Below, one piece after another: positions 5,271-6,220 of a stretch of DNA of 6,220 nt. Source of the stretch: Legionellales bacterium UBA4722 (lineage in GTDB: Bacteria; Pseudomonadota; Gammaproteobacteria; DSM-16500). The translations under genes were made by a program, and so were the position numbers. The stretch lies in assembly GCA_002404295.1 (NCBI GenBank), contig DHJK01000040.1, positions 1 through 6,220 on the forward strand. Reading direction: 5' to 3'. The notes under the pieces were generated by a model. The model searched no databases. It saw nothing but the letters and a program-made list of their open reading frames with translations, and had not been told where the DNA came from. Positions within the stretch are counted from its first letter, which is position 1, and the number at the start of each line of letters is the position of its first letter.

Positions 5271-5469
5271 GGTGTTTAACTTAGAAGTAGTTAGAAAATA
5301 TTCGAGTAAATCGGGTTAAAAATTGGTTGCCTTTTTAAGGGATTACAAAAGGAGTTTTCATTGTAAGATGAAGTTTTTCTTAGGTGTGTCATCAACCATT
5401 GAACTAACCACCCTTGTTGAAAGCAGTATATTTACCAAGCTAACCCATATAAATAATACCAAGGTACTG
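5271..5469 (+). other. Spacer between the protease gene and the toxin-antitoxin module
   Basis: No recognisable gene. CCTTTTTAAGG near 5331 could form only a four-pair stem. AGGAG at 5350-5354 is followed six bases on by TTG then TAA, a start-stop pair. An ATG at 5368 opens a 40-residue frame ending at TAG 5488-5490, inside the operator of the next module. It has no matching ribosome binding site and no feature I recognise. The stretch may be debris from insertion of the module. Confidence 0.4.
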
Positions 5470-5500
5470 TTGAATAGTACACAGAAATAGTGTACACTAT
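5470..5500 (+). promoter_or_regulatory. Promoter with overlapping palindromic operator of the toxin-antitoxin module
   Basis: TTGAAT at 5470-5475 and TACACT at 5493-5498, spaced 17 bases, form a fair sigma-70 promoter. ATAGTGTACACTAT at 5487-5500 is a perfect 14-base palindrome covering the -10 hexamer, and a partial copy TAGTACAC lies at 5475-5482. This is the expected layout for autorepression by the module's helix-turn-helix antitoxin. The predicted transcript start (about 5505) falls on the toxin ATG. Confidence 0.6.
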
Positions 5501-5504
5501 AAAT

Positions 5505-5792
5505 ATGGAAAATATTTTTGATGTCGAAGTATCAACGAAAGCCGGTAAGGACTTGAGGAAAGTTCCGTTATACATCGCCCTTAAGTTACAAACATGGATT
5601 GACGCGGTAGGCCATAGTGGATTAGATGAAGTTCGAAAAATCCCTGGCTATCATGACGAGCCACTAACGGGGAAACGGAAAGGGCAGCGCTCAATACGTC
5701 TGAATATTGCGTATCGCGCCATTTACACCATTAACAAAGACGGTGTGATAAATTTCGTAGAGATTCAGGAGGTAAATAAGCATGACTATTAG
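5505..5792 (+). CDS. RelE/ParE-superfamily toxin (HigB-like)
   Basis: A 95-residue toxin of a type II toxin-antitoxin module. The RelE/ParE fold pattern is clear: the N-terminal helices at 10-35 carry KAGKDLRKVPLYIALKLQTW, followed by IPGYHDEPLTGKRKGQRSIR at 46-65, YRAIYTI at 69-75, and a last strand ending EVNKHDY at 89-95. Conserved basic residues (K57, R58, R62, R65, R70) are suited to RNA contacts. HigB-like members usually cut mRNA at the ribosome, while ParE members inhibit gyrase; the pattern favours the former but does not prove it. A GTG at 5490 would add five residues but lies in the palindrome. The ATG at 5505 is preferred although no Shine-Dalgarno sequence precedes it, suggesting leaderless or weak translation. 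The antitoxin gene overlaps its end by 11 bases. The toxin looks intact. Confidence 0.83.
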   Translation: MENIFDVEVSTKAGKDLRKVPLYIALKLQTWIDAVGHSGLDEVRKIPGYHDEPLTGKRKGQRSIRLNIAYRAIYTINKDGVINFVEIQEVNKHDY

Positions 5793-6144
5793 AAGCAAAA
5801 TGACACAGAAGACATTAAAAGATATAGAGAAGATCACCGGCACCAAGCTAACCCTCGGCAAGCTGATCTGGGCAATCCGCCAAGCGGATGAGATATCTCA
5901 AGTTGATTTTGCCAAACAGCTCGATATTACTAAGCAGCACCTATGTGATATTGAGCATGGTCGTAAATCTGTAAGCCCTAAACTCGCCGCCAAGTATGCT
6001 GAGATATTGGGATATTCCAAAGATCAGTTCATTAGACTGGCGCTTCAAGACTTGGTTGATCGAGATGGGTTGAACGTTCAGGTTGAAATCACCTCAACAA
6101 AAGGGCGTAGACAACATCATGATGATTCACGAAGAGCGGCTTAG
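5782..6144 (+). CDS. XRE-family antitoxin of the toxin-antitoxin module
   Basis: The 120-residue partner of the preceding toxin. It should bind and neutralise the toxin and, with it, repress the promoter through the palindrome at 5487-5500. The XRE helix-turn-helix is at about 26-80: GKLIWAIRQADEISQVDFAK at 26-45, recognition region ITKQHLCDIEHGRKSVSPKL at 49-68, then AAKYAEILGYSKDQF. The part from 82 to 103, ending in LNVQVEI, and the basic, His-rich tail TKGRRQHHDDSRRAA probably include the toxin-binding segment. AGGAGG at 5767-5772, nine bases before the ATG, is far stronger than anything before the toxin gene, which would favour antitoxin synthesis. A sample 60-base block here (5821-5880) has 33 G+C, against 18 in a block of higA (3421-3480), suggesting separate acquisition. 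Confidence 0.85.
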   Translation: MTIRSKMTQKTLKDIEKITGTKLTLGKLIWAIRQADEISQVDFAKQLDITKQHLCDIEHGRKSVSPKLAAKYAEILGYSKDQFIRLALQDLVDRDGLNVQVEITSTKGRRQHHDDSRRAA

Positions 6145-6197
6145 CCATTATTTCTACATTGCTTCTACATGAACTTTTCTATTTTTTGACTGATTCT

Positions 6198-6220
6198 GGC
6201 TCTTCCCCAAATAAGGGGGC
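6198..6220 (+). mobile_element. Possible terminal inverted repeat of an ISL3-family insertion sequence, cut by the window end
   Basis: The last 23 bases begin GGCTCTTCCCC, which resembles the GGCTCTT-type outer ends of ISL3-family elements as I remember them. CCCC and GGGG around AAATAA can also form a short hairpin. No transposase is inside the window and no matching end is found upstream, so only one end would be present. The 53 bases between the antitoxin stop and this point hold a repeated TTCTACAT (6152-6159, 6163-6170) and a T-rich run. Confidence 0.3.

Noticed and set aside
5361..5366. TTG-TAA start-stop pair six bases after AGGAG
   Set aside because: Such pairs arise easily by chance and no downstream gene is positioned to be controlled by it.
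1..6220. CRISPR array, tRNA or rRNA genes
   Set aside because: No regularly spaced direct repeats and no tRNA- or rRNA-like sequence were seen on either strand.

Overview
The window is AT-rich bacterial accessory DNA, probably from a gammaproteobacterium. The clues are a HigA-type antitoxin that closely follows the E. coli HigA pattern, a RelE/ParE-XRE toxin-antitoxin pair of a type common in that group, and strong Shine-Dalgarno sequences. Species and genus cannot be set from the sequence. Every supported gene lies on the + strand, but wide gaps, separate ribosome binding sites and local promoters suggest several small independent modules rather than one operon.

Bases 1-1560 hold a tightly packed unit. 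It has a lytic transglycosylase-type protein without a signal peptide and, one base after its stop, a protein with an N-terminal signal sequence and four cysteines in its mature part. A fragment of a very small membrane protein with no usable start codon follows. The unit could be a peptidoglycan-cutting effector with a periplasmic partner, or a decayed phage lysis cassette.

Bases 1560-3790 hold a lone MbcA/ParS/Xre-type antitoxin-like gene behind a control region that contains an exact FNR-type half-site pair. Next come an uncharacterised 303-residue protein with a glycine-rich hydrophobic segment and a lone HigA antitoxin. Neither antitoxin has a recognisable toxin beside it.

Bases 3791-5270 hold a gap with what looks like a decayed interspersed palindromic repeat, then a small lipoprotein and a trypsin-like serine protease that appear to be co-transcribed. 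The protease has a full His-Asp-Ser triad, no signal peptide and probably a TTG start.

Bases 5271-6144 carry a complete type II toxin-antitoxin module, toxin first, with an 11-base overlap. A 14-base perfect palindrome overlaps its promoter and ends four bases before the toxin start. This module is visibly richer in G+C than the genes before it. The last 23 bases resemble the terminal inverted repeat of an ISL3-family insertion sequence, cut by the window edge.

Taken together this looks like a plasticity or defence-type island: complete and orphan antitoxins, a possible effector/partner pair, a protease-lipoprotein pair and a possible IS boundary. The roles of the uncharacterised genes are inference only.
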